Assembly: GCA_938007995.1 (NCBI GenBank)
Contig: CALLLW010000016.1
Coordinates: forward strand, 20,870-84,869
DNA length: 64,000 nt
Origin: an uncultured Granulosicoccaceae bacterium
GTDB lineage: Bacteria; Pseudomonadota; Gammaproteobacteria; Granulosicoccales; Granulosicoccaceae
Direction: 5' to 3'
Both the position numbers and the translations under genes were made by a program. Of the stretch, positions 35,468 to 44,173 are shown in pieces. Under the pieces are notes generated by a model. That model saw nothing but the letters and a program-made list of their open reading frames with translations. It had not been told where the DNA came from and did no database searches. Each line of letters begins with the position of its first letter. The first letter of the stretch is position 1.

Positions 35468-35970
35468 ATCTAAAGTGAACCTCCAACCGGTAACCCGCTT
35501 GGCACGCTTGACGGTCGGGATCGATCGAAATTGTTGTCATTCAATGCGTTGAGAAGAGCCGCAATTGCATTTGACTGATTATTGTTTATGTTGGTAGCGC
35601 GACAAAATCTTCATCCAGTTGATTGCGTTGTACATTGGGATTGTCCTAAAAGTCGATTATCTCATCCAGTGAGTTTTCCTGTCCGCCATGAAAATAAGGT
35701 GCGGTAAACGCCAGCTGTCTCAAGGTAGGTGTTCTAAAACCAAAGTTTCCAGCGCCTGTATCAGGTGCAATCAAACCATTCGCCTCGGCCACACCTAATA
35801 CATGGGTTTCAAATTCTGAAAACACCGGGCCGCTATGACATTCAGCGCAACCGGTTAGTGCGAACACTTCTATGCCATTGAGTTGCTGTTGTGACATTGC
35901 ATTGATATCACCTCGCATCCATTGATCGAATGGTGAGTTGTTTGCACTCAGTTGTATGATTCAGCCGGCA
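35468..35970 (-). pseudogene. decayed di-haem cytochrome c peroxidase (MauG family), C-terminal remnant
   Basis: On the reverse strand NSPFDQWMRGDINAMSQQQLNG, a haem site CAECHSGP, and FRTPTLRQLAFTAPYFHGG are clear cytochrome c peroxidase C-terminal blocks. The frame then meets an amber TAG (35646-35648) where the family has FYDDPN, resumes in frame as DNPNVQRNQLDEDFVALP, and shifts to another frame for NNNQSNAIAALLNALND and the typical end VPSGLPVGG. Upstream, SANNSPFDQW is preceded by a TGA. The N-terminal haem domain is gone. The stop, the frameshift and the 5' loss together mark a dead gene. Live homologues would be periplasmic peroxidases. Confidence 0.8.
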
Positions 35971-36080
35971 ACTTTGCTCGATAACGCAGCGCAGAGTGCC
36001 GCCAGTGCGATAGCGGATGAATAGTGTGAATGCTTGTAGGTTAAGCGGTGGGTTGCTGATATAGCTTTGCAGAACCCGCT

Positions 36081-36563
36081 TCAGGTCCGTGTAGATACCC
36101 AGTAGCTGGCTTTGTGGTCGAGTATCACTTCGATGGTCTCAAGCGCGTAAGGGTTAAGTTGAATTTCATCGCGCTCAACCCAGCTGATGTGAGAAATTTC
36201 CACATTATCTGCCGAGGTTTCCGGCATGGCTTTGAGCTGGTGTGCAAAAAGCACCTGTACTGTTTTTAGTGCCGGGTAAAATATGACACCAACCTGCTGC
36301 ATGTTGTCGATAACAAGACCGGTTTCTTCCCGGAGCTCGCGGCTTGCTGCGTCATTCGGGCTTTCACTCGGATCACAGTGGCCGCTTGGAATGTCCCAAT
36401 AGTCGGCGTAAGTGGTTTTTACCGCGAGAAACCGACCATCTGGCAGTGTGACCAACACTTTGGCGGCGACCACATAACCCGGGTACAGAATGCGAACGAT
36501 TTTACGTTGCAGGTAAACCGGCAGAGCTTTATAAATTTTCAGTGCCAGTGTTTTGAGAGACAT
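36081..36563 (-). CDS. Nudix hydrolase
   Basis: The 160-residue protein carries a perfect Nudix box: G-HCDPS-E-SPNDAAS-REL-R-EE-T-G-L, starting at about residue 71. A basic amphipathic N-terminus (LALKIYKALPVYLQRKIVRIL) comes first. Nudix enzymes cleave nucleoside diphosphates linked to another moiety; the substrate is not predictable here. It lies between the peroxidase remnant and the otnC/otnK pair on the same strand, without tight coupling. Confidence 0.9.
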   Translation of the reverse strand: MSLKTLALKIYKALPVYLQRKIVRILYPGYVVAAKVLVTLPDGRFLAVKTTYADYWDIPSGHCDPSESPNDAASRELREETGLVIDNMQQVGVIFYPALKTVQVLFAHQLKAMPETSADNVEISHISWVERDEIQLNPYALETIEVILDHKASYWVSTRT

Positions 36564-36686
36564 AGAGTGGCCAAGGTTAAGTGGCTAGGATTAAGTGGAT
36601 AGGTAGTCGCTTCAATTGGTATGCCAGTCATGGCTGTAGTACAGATGACATAGCTGTTTTGGACCAGTTTCACACACCGAAGGACG

Positions 36687-37307
36687 TCATTGATTTAAAG
36701 CGTCGATCTGTGCCTGTGTCAGCAGCCGTGGGTTCAGGCCGCGGGTTAGCAAATGTAGTCTTGAGGTTTCTTCCAGTTCTTCTGTTGCATACACAGCAGC
36801 TTCGAGTGATTTGCCTGCCATAACCGGTCCGTGGTTCGCCAGCAGTACTGACGTGTATTTGCCTGACAGACCTCTTATAGCATCACCGATCAATGGATCA
36901 CCGGGTTTGTGATAGGGCACTAGTGCGGTTTTACCTACTTTCATCACATAGTACGCAGTGAGCGGTGGTAGTGCATCTGCAGGATCGGTTTCTGGTAACA
37001 GCGATACCGCCACGGAATGCACCGAATGCAGGTGTACTACCGCTGCGCAGTCCGCAACCGTGTCATACATAGCCGTATGCAGTGGGACTTCCTTGGTTGG
37101 CTTATCTCCACTGATGCAGTTGCCGTGCTTATCGAGCAGGCTTAGTGTGTCCGGTTCAAGATTGCCGAGCGATGCATTGGTGGGCGTGACAATCCATCCG
37201 TCACCGTGCTTGACACTGATGTTACCCGTGCTGCCGTAAGTCAGGCCGCGATCAAACAGTGATTTACCGAAATAACAAATACTTTCGCGCAGCTTTAACT
37301 CGTTCAT
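36687..37307 (-). CDS. otnC: class II aldolase, 3-oxo-tetronate 4-phosphate decarboxylase
   Basis: The 206-residue class II aldolase/adducin protein has GLTYGSTGNISVK, the zinc-binding VVHLHSVHS, a late GPVMAGKSLEAAVYATEELEE and lies directly downstream of an OtnK kinase with a 4-base ATGA overlap. In the four-carbon acid-sugar route OtnC decarboxylates 3-oxo-tetronate 4-phosphate to dihydroxyacetone phosphate. The kinase pairing makes this assignment better than fuculose or ribulose-phosphate aldolase. The dehydrogenase and isomerase of the route are not adjacent. Confidence 0.85.
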   Translation of the reverse strand: MNELKLRESICYFGKSLFDRGLTYGSTGNISVKHGDGWIVTPTNASLGNLEPDTLSLLDKHGNCISGDKPTKEVPLHTAMYDTVADCAAVVHLHSVHSVAVSLLPETDPADALPPLTAYYVMKVGKTALVPYHKPGDPLIGDAIRGLSGKYTSVLLANHGPVMAGKSLEAAVYATEELEETSRLHLLTRGLNPRLLTQAQIDALNQ

Positions 37308-38569
37308 GCCTGATGCTCCAGTCGCATCAGCGCCTTTTCAAAGAAGTCCTGACCGCCGAAGTTGCCAGACTTAAGTGCCATAGCAATCGGTTGATCACCT
37401 TTGGTACTGAGTGCAGGTACACCCGGGTCAATCTCGGCACCTATATCAAATGCATCGATATGTAGCGCACTAACCACTGCACCCGAAGTTTCGCCACCGG
37501 CAACCACTATCCGCTTATAACCAAGTGCTGCGACTTTGTGCGCTAACTCTGCAAAAAACGATTCAATTCTCTGTGCTACTGATTCTGTACCGAACTCTGT
37601 CTGCAGTTTTTTAACTGTCTCGGGCTCTGCTGATGAATAAATCAATGCGGTTTTATCATTTTCTGGCAGAGATTGAATAATGCTGTCAGTCGAGATTTTG
37701 TCTGCCATCAGATCGTGAATATCGATGTTCTTTTTTGGTCCGCCATGGTAGTGCTCTATCTGTTGTCTGGTAGCGCCTGAGCAGCTGCCTGCAATGACAA
37801 TCGCGCGGCCTGATTGTGCTCTGAAACTATTGCCTGCTTCAGACAGTAATCCACGTTGTCTGAAGTTATCCGGCAGGCCGAGTGCAATACCGGAACCACC
37901 GGTAACCAGCGTTGCAGCAGTTAAAGCGTGACCGATGGTAATTAAGTCCTGATCTGCTGTGGCATCCACCACAACCAGGGTCTGGTTGTCAGATGCTGCA
38001 TCTGCCAGTGCTTTACCAACGCTCGCAGTACCTGCAGAGACAGTTGCCTGCGCTATATGTCCAACCCTGCCGGTACACTGTTGCTGTAACCAGCGTCTGA
38101 TGTCTGCATCTGTCATCGGGTTCAGTGGATGGTGCTGCAGACCGGACTCGTTCAACAACTGATCATTAACAAACAAGTGGCCTTGGTAAACTGTACGTCC
38201 GGTGGCAGGAAAAGCCGGACATACCACAGCCGCTGTAGTCTTGAGTTCTGCTGCCAGTGCTTCTGCAACCGGGCCGATATTGCCTTCTGGAGTTGAATCA
38301 AAAGTTGAGCAGTACTTGAATAGAAACTGGCTGGCACCTTGTGACTGTAACCAGTTCAGTGCCTTGAGTGATTGTTGTACTGCTTCATCAACATCTATCG
38401 AGCGGGTTTTTAGCGCGATAATCGCGGCTTCGCAGTCTGCTGTGGTGTTGTTATCGGGCACGTCGATATACTGAGTGGTGCGCATGCCTTGTTTGCAAAG
38501 CGTATTTGCAAGATCACTGGCACCGGTAAAGTCGTCGGCGATACAGCCAAGCAGGAGCGGTTTGTTCAT
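37304..38569 (-). CDS. otnK: 3-oxo-tetronate kinase
   Basis: This 421-residue member of the four-carbon acid-sugar kinase family (DUF1537) has GCIADDFTGASDLANTL at the N-terminus with the substrate Asp pair, FKYCSTFDSTPEGNIGPV, CPAFPATGRTVYQGHLFV and a C-terminal nucleotide-binding VVAGGETSGAVVSAL plus LKSGNFGGQDFF. It phosphorylates 3-oxo-tetronates before decarboxylation by OtnC, with which it overlaps by four bases. The pair would feed threonate- or erythronate-derived carbon into dihydroxyacetone phosphate. Confidence 0.9.
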   Translation of the reverse strand: MNKPLLLGCIADDFTGASDLANTLCKQGMRTTQYIDVPDNNTTADCEAAIIALKTRSIDVDEAVQQSLKALNWLQSQGASQFLFKYCSTFDSTPEGNIGPVAEALAAELKTTAAVVCPAFPATGRTVYQGHLFVNDQLLNESGLQHHPLNPMTDADIRRWLQQQCTGRVGHIAQATVSAGTASVGKALADAASDNQTLVVVDATADQDLITIGHALTAATLVTGGSGIALGLPDNFRQRGLLSEAGNSFRAQSGRAIVIAGSCSGATRQQIEHYHGGPKKNIDIHDLMADKISTDSIIQSLPENDKTALIYSSAEPETVKKLQTEFGTESVAQRIESFFAELAHKVAALGYKRIVVAGGETSGAVVSALHIDAFDIGAEIDPGVPALSTKGDQPIAMALKSGNFGGQDFFEKALMRLEHQA

Positions 38570-38672
38570 CTTTCAGCGTATCTTCAGTCTTGTTCAAGTC
38601 ACAAGCTTAGCATTTCTGTCCGTTCATCGATAACATGAGTTAACATTGACCTACTCAAGCCGGGTATCCTCA

Positions 38673-39656
38673 ATGAAAGCGATCAATCTTAAAGAATTCG
38701 GTGCTGCCGATAATCTCTTTTTAGACAATGTAGACATGCCTGTGGCAGGCAGCGGACAAGTACTTATAAAAGTGCATGCCTGTTCAGTCAACCGACCTGA
38801 TATTGTGCAGCGCGAGGGTAACTATCCACCACCACCGGGTGATTCTGAAATTATCGGTCTGGAAGTTGCCGGCACGGTTGAAGCTATTGGAGACGGTGTT
38901 ACACGCTATAAAACCGGTGACAAAGTGTTTGCGCTGGTCGGCGGCGGTGGCTATGCCGAGTATGCAGTCGCGTACGAAGGTCACACAATGCCAATCCCGG
39001 ATGCACTTGATTTCAAACAGGCCGCCTGTATTTGCGAAACCTACATCACTGCCTACCTGAACACGATTGTCCTCACTGAAGCAAAATCATCTGAAACCTT
39101 CTTGCTGCACGGTGGTGGGGGCGGGGTCAATACTGCAGCAATACAGTTATGTTCTGCACTGATTGAAAGCAGCACGACGATCGTGACAGCATCTACCGGT
39201 AAGGTGGAACGTGTTAAATCGCTGGGTGCTGATTATGTTATCGACTATAAAACACAGTCATTTGCCGATGAAGTAAAAACCTGCACTCAAGGTAAGGGTG
39301 TCGATGTGATTCTTGATCATATCGGTGGCGCGTACTTTAAAGACAATATGAAGAGTCTTGCAGTTGGCGGAAGACTGGTCGTGATAGGGCTGATGGGTGG
39401 TATAAAATCAGATATAAACCTCGCAGTCATGATGGTAAAAAGACAGAAAATTATCGGCTCGGTTTTACGCTCAAGACCGGTTGCTGAAAAAACACAAATC
39501 ATTACCGATTTTGAATACACGGTGATGCCATTGTTTGCGGATAAAAAAATTGTTCCACTGATCTCTGATGTCTTTCCGTTAAGTGAAGCGGCGGCGGCGC
39601 ACAAGGCAATGGAGCAGGGCAGTCATTTCGGTAAGATTGTTTTAGAAGTCGTATAA
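38673..39656 (+). CDS. NAD(P)H-quinone oxidoreductase, zinc-independent MDR family
   Basis: The 327-residue protein starts MKAINLKEFGAADNLFL, with SVNRPDIVQREGNYPPPPG, the typical PIG3/quinone-oxidoreductase signature, then a Rossmann loop in LLHGGGGGVNTAAIQL and LGADYVIDYKTQ for NADPH. It would reduce quinones or enones with NADPH. The frame opens at 38646, but ATG 38673 is the family start. The LysR gene starts six bases after its stop on the same strand, so the two may be cotranscribed. Confidence 0.9.
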   Translation: MKAINLKEFGAADNLFLDNVDMPVAGSGQVLIKVHACSVNRPDIVQREGNYPPPPGDSEIIGLEVAGTVEAIGDGVTRYKTGDKVFALVGGGGYAEYAVAYEGHTMPIPDALDFKQAACICETYITAYLNTIVLTEAKSSETFLLHGGGGGVNTAAIQLCSALIESSTTIVTASTGKVERVKSLGADYVIDYKTQSFADEVKTCTQGKGVDVILDHIGGAYFKDNMKSLAVGGRLVVIGLMGGIKSDINLAVMMVKRQKIIGSVLRSRPVAEKTQIITDFEYTVMPLFADKKIVPLISDVFPLSEAAAAHKAMEQGSHFGKIVLEVV

Positions 39657-39662
39657 CTGGTA

Positions 39663-40562
39663 GTGGATCGATACCCTGAAATTCGTGATCTGCAGCTGCT
39701 GCTGGCGTTGTCGCAGAGAAAGCACTTTACCCGTGCTGCTGCAGACTGCGGTATTTCGCAACCGGCGTTTTCCGCACGCATCCATCATCTTGAACAATTG
39801 CTTGGTGTGCCGGTGGTGCGGCGTGGTAACAAATTTCTCGGCTTTACCAAAGAGGGTGACCTGGTCCTGAGGTGGGCGCGTAAAGTGGTAACCGATGTTG
39901 AAGGGATGCGTCAGGAGATTGAAGTGGCGCGTGGTGATTTGCACGGTGTGCTTGCAGTGGGCGTGGTACCTACAGCGCTTGCCTATGCAGCGTCAATCTC
40001 TACTGCGCTGCGTGCACGCTATGAACACCTTACCATTGATATTCAATCGTTAACCTCGGTTGAGATTGCGCGTGCACTGCACGAGTTTGCCATTGATGCA
40101 GGTATTACTTATCTGGATGAAAAAGACAATGGTCACTTGCGCTTTGACAGCATTTATCAGGAGCGTTATGTGTTGTTATCACCGCCACATCTGGCACCGC
40201 GTGAGCGTGGCAGTGCCAGCTGGAAAGAAGCAGCGCAACTGCCTTTGTGTCTGTTGAGTAAAGACATGCGCTTTCGCCAGATTGTTGATGAAGTCTTTCA
40301 AAGTGCCGGGGTAAAGCCCGAGCCGGTGATGGAAACCAATGCATTCACTGCGGCAATGGTGCAGGTTAACAACGGTGCAGCAGCAACTATTGCACCGCAA
40401 AAATTGATCGATAGCCTTTATCTTGATCAGAACGCTGTCAGTCTTCAGTTGGAACAGCCCGTGGTTGAAAAAACCATCGGGCTGGCTTCACTTGATCACG
40501 AGCCGGGACTGCCTGCTGTTAATGCATTGCGTGATGTTATCGGTTTGTCTGTCGAGCGTTAA
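39663..40562 (+). CDS. LysR family transcriptional regulator
   Basis: The 299-residue protein has a winged-helix DNA-binding domain at residues ~5-65 (DLQLLLALSQRKHFTRAAADCG, ISQPAFSARIHHLEQLLGVPVVRR) and a LysR substrate-binding domain behind it. The start is GTG 39663. It is the only transcription factor between otnK and the formate dehydrogenase genes; LysR regulators often control formate dehydrogenase operons, but here the aldehyde dehydrogenase gene lies between. The regulated gene could be its upstream quinone oxidoreductase, the aldehyde dehydrogenase or the formate operon. Confidence 0.9.
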   Translation: MDRYPEIRDLQLLLALSQRKHFTRAAADCGISQPAFSARIHHLEQLLGVPVVRRGNKFLGFTKEGDLVLRWARKVVTDVEGMRQEIEVARGDLHGVLAVGVVPTALAYAASISTALRARYEHLTIDIQSLTSVEIARALHEFAIDAGITYLDEKDNGHLRFDSIYQERYVLLSPPHLAPRERGSASWKEAAQLPLCLLSKDMRFRQIVDEVFQSAGVKPEPVMETNAFTAAMVQVNNGAAATIAPQKLIDSLYLDQNAVSLQLEQPVVEKTIGLASLDHEPGLPAVNALRDVIGLSVER

Positions 40563-40589
40563 ACCACACAAGCTTGACAGCGATCAGTG

Positions 40590-42047
40590 TTAAATCTGAT
40601 CAATACAGACGTATTTTGTTTCAAGGTAATCGTCCAGACCCTGGCTGCCACCCTCTTTGCCCAGGCCACTTTCCTTGACTCCGCCAAACGGTGCTTCAAC
40701 AGTGGTGATCAGGCCGGAGTTAATCCCGATCATGCCATATTGCAATTGATCATTGAGCCTGAAAGCGCGGCCAAGATCTTTGGTGTATGCGTAGCAGGCA
40801 AGGCCGTAGACCGTTGCATTGGCCATGTTGATGGCTTCTTCTTCGGTTTCAAATTTAAATACCGGTGCCAGCGGGCCGAAGGTTTCTTCTGTCGCGAAAT
40901 TCATGCTTGAGCTTGCATTGGTGATCACTGTGGGTTCAAAAAAGTTGCCACCTTTGGCATGTCGCTTACCACCGGTAGCTATCTTGCCACCTTTTGATGT
41001 AGCGTCGGTGATAAAGCCCTCGATTGATTCTACTGCGTCGTGGTCAATCATCGGTCCCTGCGTTACGCCATCCTCTAGTCCGTTGCCAACCTTAAGCGCT
41101 TCCGTTTGTTCTACCAGCGCTGCGACGAACTTGTCGTGGATGCCACTTTGCACATAGATGCGGTTTGCACAAACACAGGTTTGACCCGTGTTGCGAAACT
41201 TGGAAGCCATCGCGCCTTCAAGCGCCGCATCTATATCAGCATCATCAAATACAATAAACGGTGCATTGCCACCCAGCTCCATAGAGACTCGTTTAACGGT
41301 ATCGGCGCTTTGTCTGATCAGTTCCTTACCCACTTCGGTACTGCCGGTGAAGGTGACTTTACGAACTGCGTTGGAGTCCATCATGGCACCGGCGATTTCA
41401 CGTGCAGAGCCAGTCACAACGTTGACAACGCCTTTAGGATAGCCCGCCTCTTCAGCCATCGCTGCCCATGCCAGTGCACTGTAGGGTGTGACTGTTGCGG
41501 GTTTCGCCACAACAGTGCAACCAACGGCCAGCGCCGGTGCGATCTTACGTGCCAGCATTGATGACGGAAAATTCCACGGTGTGATCATGCCGACCACACC
41601 AACCGGATGTCGTGTTACCAGGATTCTGCGACCATTAACACCGGCGGGAACAATCTCGCCTTTGGCCCGACGCGCTTCTTCAGCAAACCAGCGAACGTAC
41701 TCTGCGCCGATAGCGATCTCACCTTGTGCCTCAGCCAGTGGCTTGCCCATTTCAACGGTTAGCAGCTCGGCCAGCGCTGCCTGATTGTCCATTAGCACAT
41801 CATGCAAATTCCAAAGTAACTCGCAGCGTTTCATCAGTGGCAATGCGCTGAAGGCAGGGAAAGCACTGGTTGCAGCCGCAATGGCCCGTTGGGTTTCTGC
41901 TTTGCCGGACTTGGGAACTGTGCCGATGGTACTGTTATCTGCAGGATTCGTTACGTCGATTGTGTCACCGCTGTCTGCACCAACCCACTCGCCATCAATA
42001 AAGTTCGCCTGCTTCATCCAGGTGCTAAGAGCCTTGCTTGTGTTCAT
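40590..42047 (-). CDS. gabD: NAD(P)-dependent succinate-semialdehyde dehydrogenase-like aldehyde dehydrogenase
   Basis: The 485-residue ALDH has ITPWNFPSSMLARKIAPAL, VVAKPATVTPYSALA, VTFTGSTEVGKELI, the catalytic glutamate in MELGGNAPFIVFDDAD and the nucleophile in NTGQTCVCANR. The N-terminus FIDGEWVGADSG and the end EGGSQGLDDYLETKYVCI are those of GabD. GabD oxidises succinate semialdehyde to succinate; related aldehydes are possible. ATG 42047 has AGGAAA in good position, so the longer frame to 42146 is not used. It converges on the LysR gene and diverges from the formate dehydrogenase genes. Confidence 0.88.
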   Translation of the reverse strand: MNTSKALSTWMKQANFIDGEWVGADSGDTIDVTNPADNSTIGTVPKSGKAETQRAIAAATSAFPAFSALPLMKRCELLWNLHDVLMDNQAALAELLTVEMGKPLAEAQGEIAIGAEYVRWFAEEARRAKGEIVPAGVNGRRILVTRHPVGVVGMITPWNFPSSMLARKIAPALAVGCTVVAKPATVTPYSALAWAAMAEEAGYPKGVVNVVTGSAREIAGAMMDSNAVRKVTFTGSTEVGKELIRQSADTVKRVSMELGGNAPFIVFDDADIDAALEGAMASKFRNTGQTCVCANRIYVQSGIHDKFVAALVEQTEALKVGNGLEDGVTQGPMIDHDAVESIEGFITDATSKGGKIATGGKRHAKGGNFFEPTVITNASSSMNFATEETFGPLAPVFKFETEEEAINMANATVYGLACYAYTKDLGRAFRLNDQLQYGMIGINSGLITTVEAPFGGVKESGLGKEGGSQGLDDYLETKYVCIDQI

Positions 42048-42470
42048 TGTGGTTTCCTGTCTTTTTAAAGTGGCTGTTGTGTTTGCAGCTGCGCGACTTG
42101 CCTGCCGGCGCAGGTGCTCGCGATCAGCCTTGTTAACAACCGGCATTTAAGCAGATTGGCGGCGTGCGGGCATCGCTGATAACGGTCAGGGGTTACGCCC
42201 GCGCCGTGGATTTGATCATCCGTCATGCGTGTCTGCCAAGACACGGCTGCCGGTCGTGGTGTTGCTAATGGTTGTGCCAGTTATTCATTTGCCGATCGCA
42301 GGTATCGACTGCCAGATCCGGGTCATCCGGTAACCTTGTCTACTGCGTCCGCGCTTGTCTTTCTCATGATAAGCAAAACAAATCGCATCATTCAAAAATG
42401 CGATTTGTATTTATTGCCTGAGTGCTGTCAACTGGGCGCCCAGCAGCGTAATTCAACTTAGGAAGCAAGC
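42048..42470. other. divergent control region between gabD-like and formate dehydrogenase genes
   Basis: No gene is supported. These 423 bases must contain the promoters of both divergent units. The notable structure is a perfect 10-bp inverted repeat at 42379-42407, listed separately. Confidence 0.55.
42379..42407. promoter_or_regulatory. perfect 10-bp inverted repeat upstream of formate dehydrogenase genes
   Basis: CAAATCGCAT (42379-42388) and ATGCGATTTG (42398-42407) are exact inverses around a 9-base AT-rich centre. The 3' arm is followed by TATTTATT. The site ends 63 bases before the fdsB start. It could be an operator, perhaps for the nearby LysR regulator, or a leader hairpin. Confidence 0.55.
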
Positions 42471-44162
42471 ATGGCGGTAGCTGAACTGAAGCCGGGTGTC
42501 TGGAAATCCGGTCGTGGCAAGGGCAGGGCAACGCCGAAGGGGCGGCAGCTTGATGAGACTGCCCACGCTGAGGTACTGGCGCTTTTGCAGGATCGTCCGA
42601 GAAGCGGTGACCTGCTGATAGAACATTTGCATCTGATTCAGGACAAATACGGCCATCTGTCGGCGGCACATTTACACGCACTGGCGCATGAGATGCGTTT
42701 GTCTCAGGCCGAAGTTCATGAAGTAGCGACTTTCTACGCGCACTTTGATGTGGTTGCCGCAGACGAAGCACCGCCGCCGGCCTCAACGATTCGAGTATGC
42801 GACTCTCTGGCTTGTGAGCTGGCCGGAGCTCAGCAATTGCTTGCGGCTCTTAAATCAGGCATGGATCCATCAGAAGTGCGGGTGCTGCGCGCACCGTGCA
42901 TGGGCCGTTGCGATACAGCGCCAACTCTTGAGATAGGTCATCGACACATAGACCATGCAACAGTCGATCTGGTCAACGAAGCCATAGCCAGCAAAGATAC
43001 TCACGCCCGCATGCCTGACTATGAAAACCTGCAAGCCTATCGGGATGCTGGTGGTTATAAAGAATTACTGGAACTGCGTAACGGCAAACACAGCGTTGAT
43101 GAAGTGCAGGACAAAATCAATGCATCTGGTCTGCGTGGTTTGGGCGGTGCAGGGTTTCCATCCGGCAAAAAGTGGTCTTTTGTACGTGCTGAAAAAGGCC
43201 CGCGTTATCTTGCAGTCAACGGTGACGAGGGTGAGCCAGGTACTTTTAAAGACCGCTACTACCTTGAGCGTACTCCACATCTGTTCTTAGAAGGCATGCT
43301 GATCGCTGCATGGGCAGTTGAGGCGAGCCGCTGTTACATCTATATGCGTGATGAATATCCGGCGGTGTTAAAAATACTTGCAGATGAAATAACTGCACTT
43401 GAGACAGCGGGTATGGTTGATACTGGCTATATCGAGTTACGCCGTGGTGCCGGTGCTTATATATGCGGTGAAGAAAGCGCGATGATCGAATCGATTGAAG
43501 GTAAGAGAGGCTTGCCTCGGCACAGACCTCCTTATGTAGCGCAGGTGGGCATCTTTGGCAGACCAACGCTGGTGCACAACATAGAAACGCTGCACTGGAT
43601 TGCACGCATTTGTCGTGAAGGACCTGAAGTGTTGAACAGTGTCGAAAAGAATGGCCGTACCGGACTGCGTTCTTTTTCTGTTTCCGGAAGAGTTAAACAG
43701 CCGGGTGTGCATCTGTTACCTGCAGGTTCAACGATTGATGACTTAATCGAAGCAGCTGGCGGTATGCTTGATGGTCATACGTTTAAAGCTTATCAGCCGG
43801 GCGGTCCGTCTGCAGGGCTTCTGCCTGCGTCGATGAATGATATTCCAATGGACTTCGATACGTTACAGCCGCACGGGTCGTTTATTGGCTCTGCAGCAAT
43901 TGTGATTTTGTCAGACAAAGACAGTGTGAAAGATGCTGCACTTAATATGTTGCGATTCTTTGAAGATGAAAGTTGTGGTCAGTGCACCCCGTGCAGAGTT
44001 GGTTGTGAGAAAGCCGTCAAGCTGATGGAAAAAGACAAGTGGGATCAGCCACTGCTTGAAGATCTTTGTCACGTCATGGTTGATGCATCGATCTGTGGTC
44101 TGGGGCAGGCTGCACCCAACCCGATCCTTTTAACCATGAAACACTTTCCGAACGAAATTTAA
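42471..44162 (+). CDS. fdsB: NAD-dependent formate dehydrogenase, fused gamma/beta (NuoE-NuoF-like) subunit
   Basis: The 563-residue protein joins two diaphorase modules. Residues ~25-185 are a NuoE/FdsG-type thioredoxin-like [2Fe-2S] domain with Cys110, Cys115, Cys143 and Cys147. Residues ~190-563 are NuoF/FdsB: FMN-binding GLRGLGGAGFPSGKKW, the NADH-binding GAGAYICGEESAMIESIEGK, and a [4Fe-4S] motif CGQCTPCRVGC from Cys502. It passes electrons from formate to NAD+ in the cytoplasm. In many relatives (Cupriavidus, Rhodobacter) the two modules are separate fdsG and fdsB genes. AGGA precedes the ATG, and the catalytic subunit gene follows by 11 bases. Confidence 0.9.
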   Translation: MAVAELKPGVWKSGRGKGRATPKGRQLDETAHAEVLALLQDRPRSGDLLIEHLHLIQDKYGHLSAAHLHALAHEMRLSQAEVHEVATFYAHFDVVAADEAPPPASTIRVCDSLACELAGAQQLLAALKSGMDPSEVRVLRAPCMGRCDTAPTLEIGHRHIDHATVDLVNEAIASKDTHARMPDYENLQAYRDAGGYKELLELRNGKHSVDEVQDKINASGLRGLGGAGFPSGKKWSFVRAEKGPRYLAVNGDEGEPGTFKDRYYLERTPHLFLEGMLIAAWAVEASRCYIYMRDEYPAVLKILADEITALETAGMVDTGYIELRRGAGAYICGEESAMIESIEGKRGLPRHRPPYVAQVGIFGRPTLVHNIETLHWIARICREGPEVLNSVEKNGRTGLRSFSVSGRVKQPGVHLLPAGSTIDDLIEAAGGMLDGHTFKAYQPGGPSAGLLPASMNDIPMDFDTLQPHGSFIGSAAIVILSDKDSVKDAALNMLRFFEDESCGQCTPCRVGCEKAVKLMEKDKWDQPLLEDLCHVMVDASICGLGQAAPNPILLTMKHFPNEI

Positions 44163-44173
44163 CAGGGTTAACC

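Noticed and set aside
41106..41561. 151-codon forward frame opposite the gabD-like gene
   Set aside because: Antisense to a well-conserved aldehyde dehydrogenase; no features of its own.
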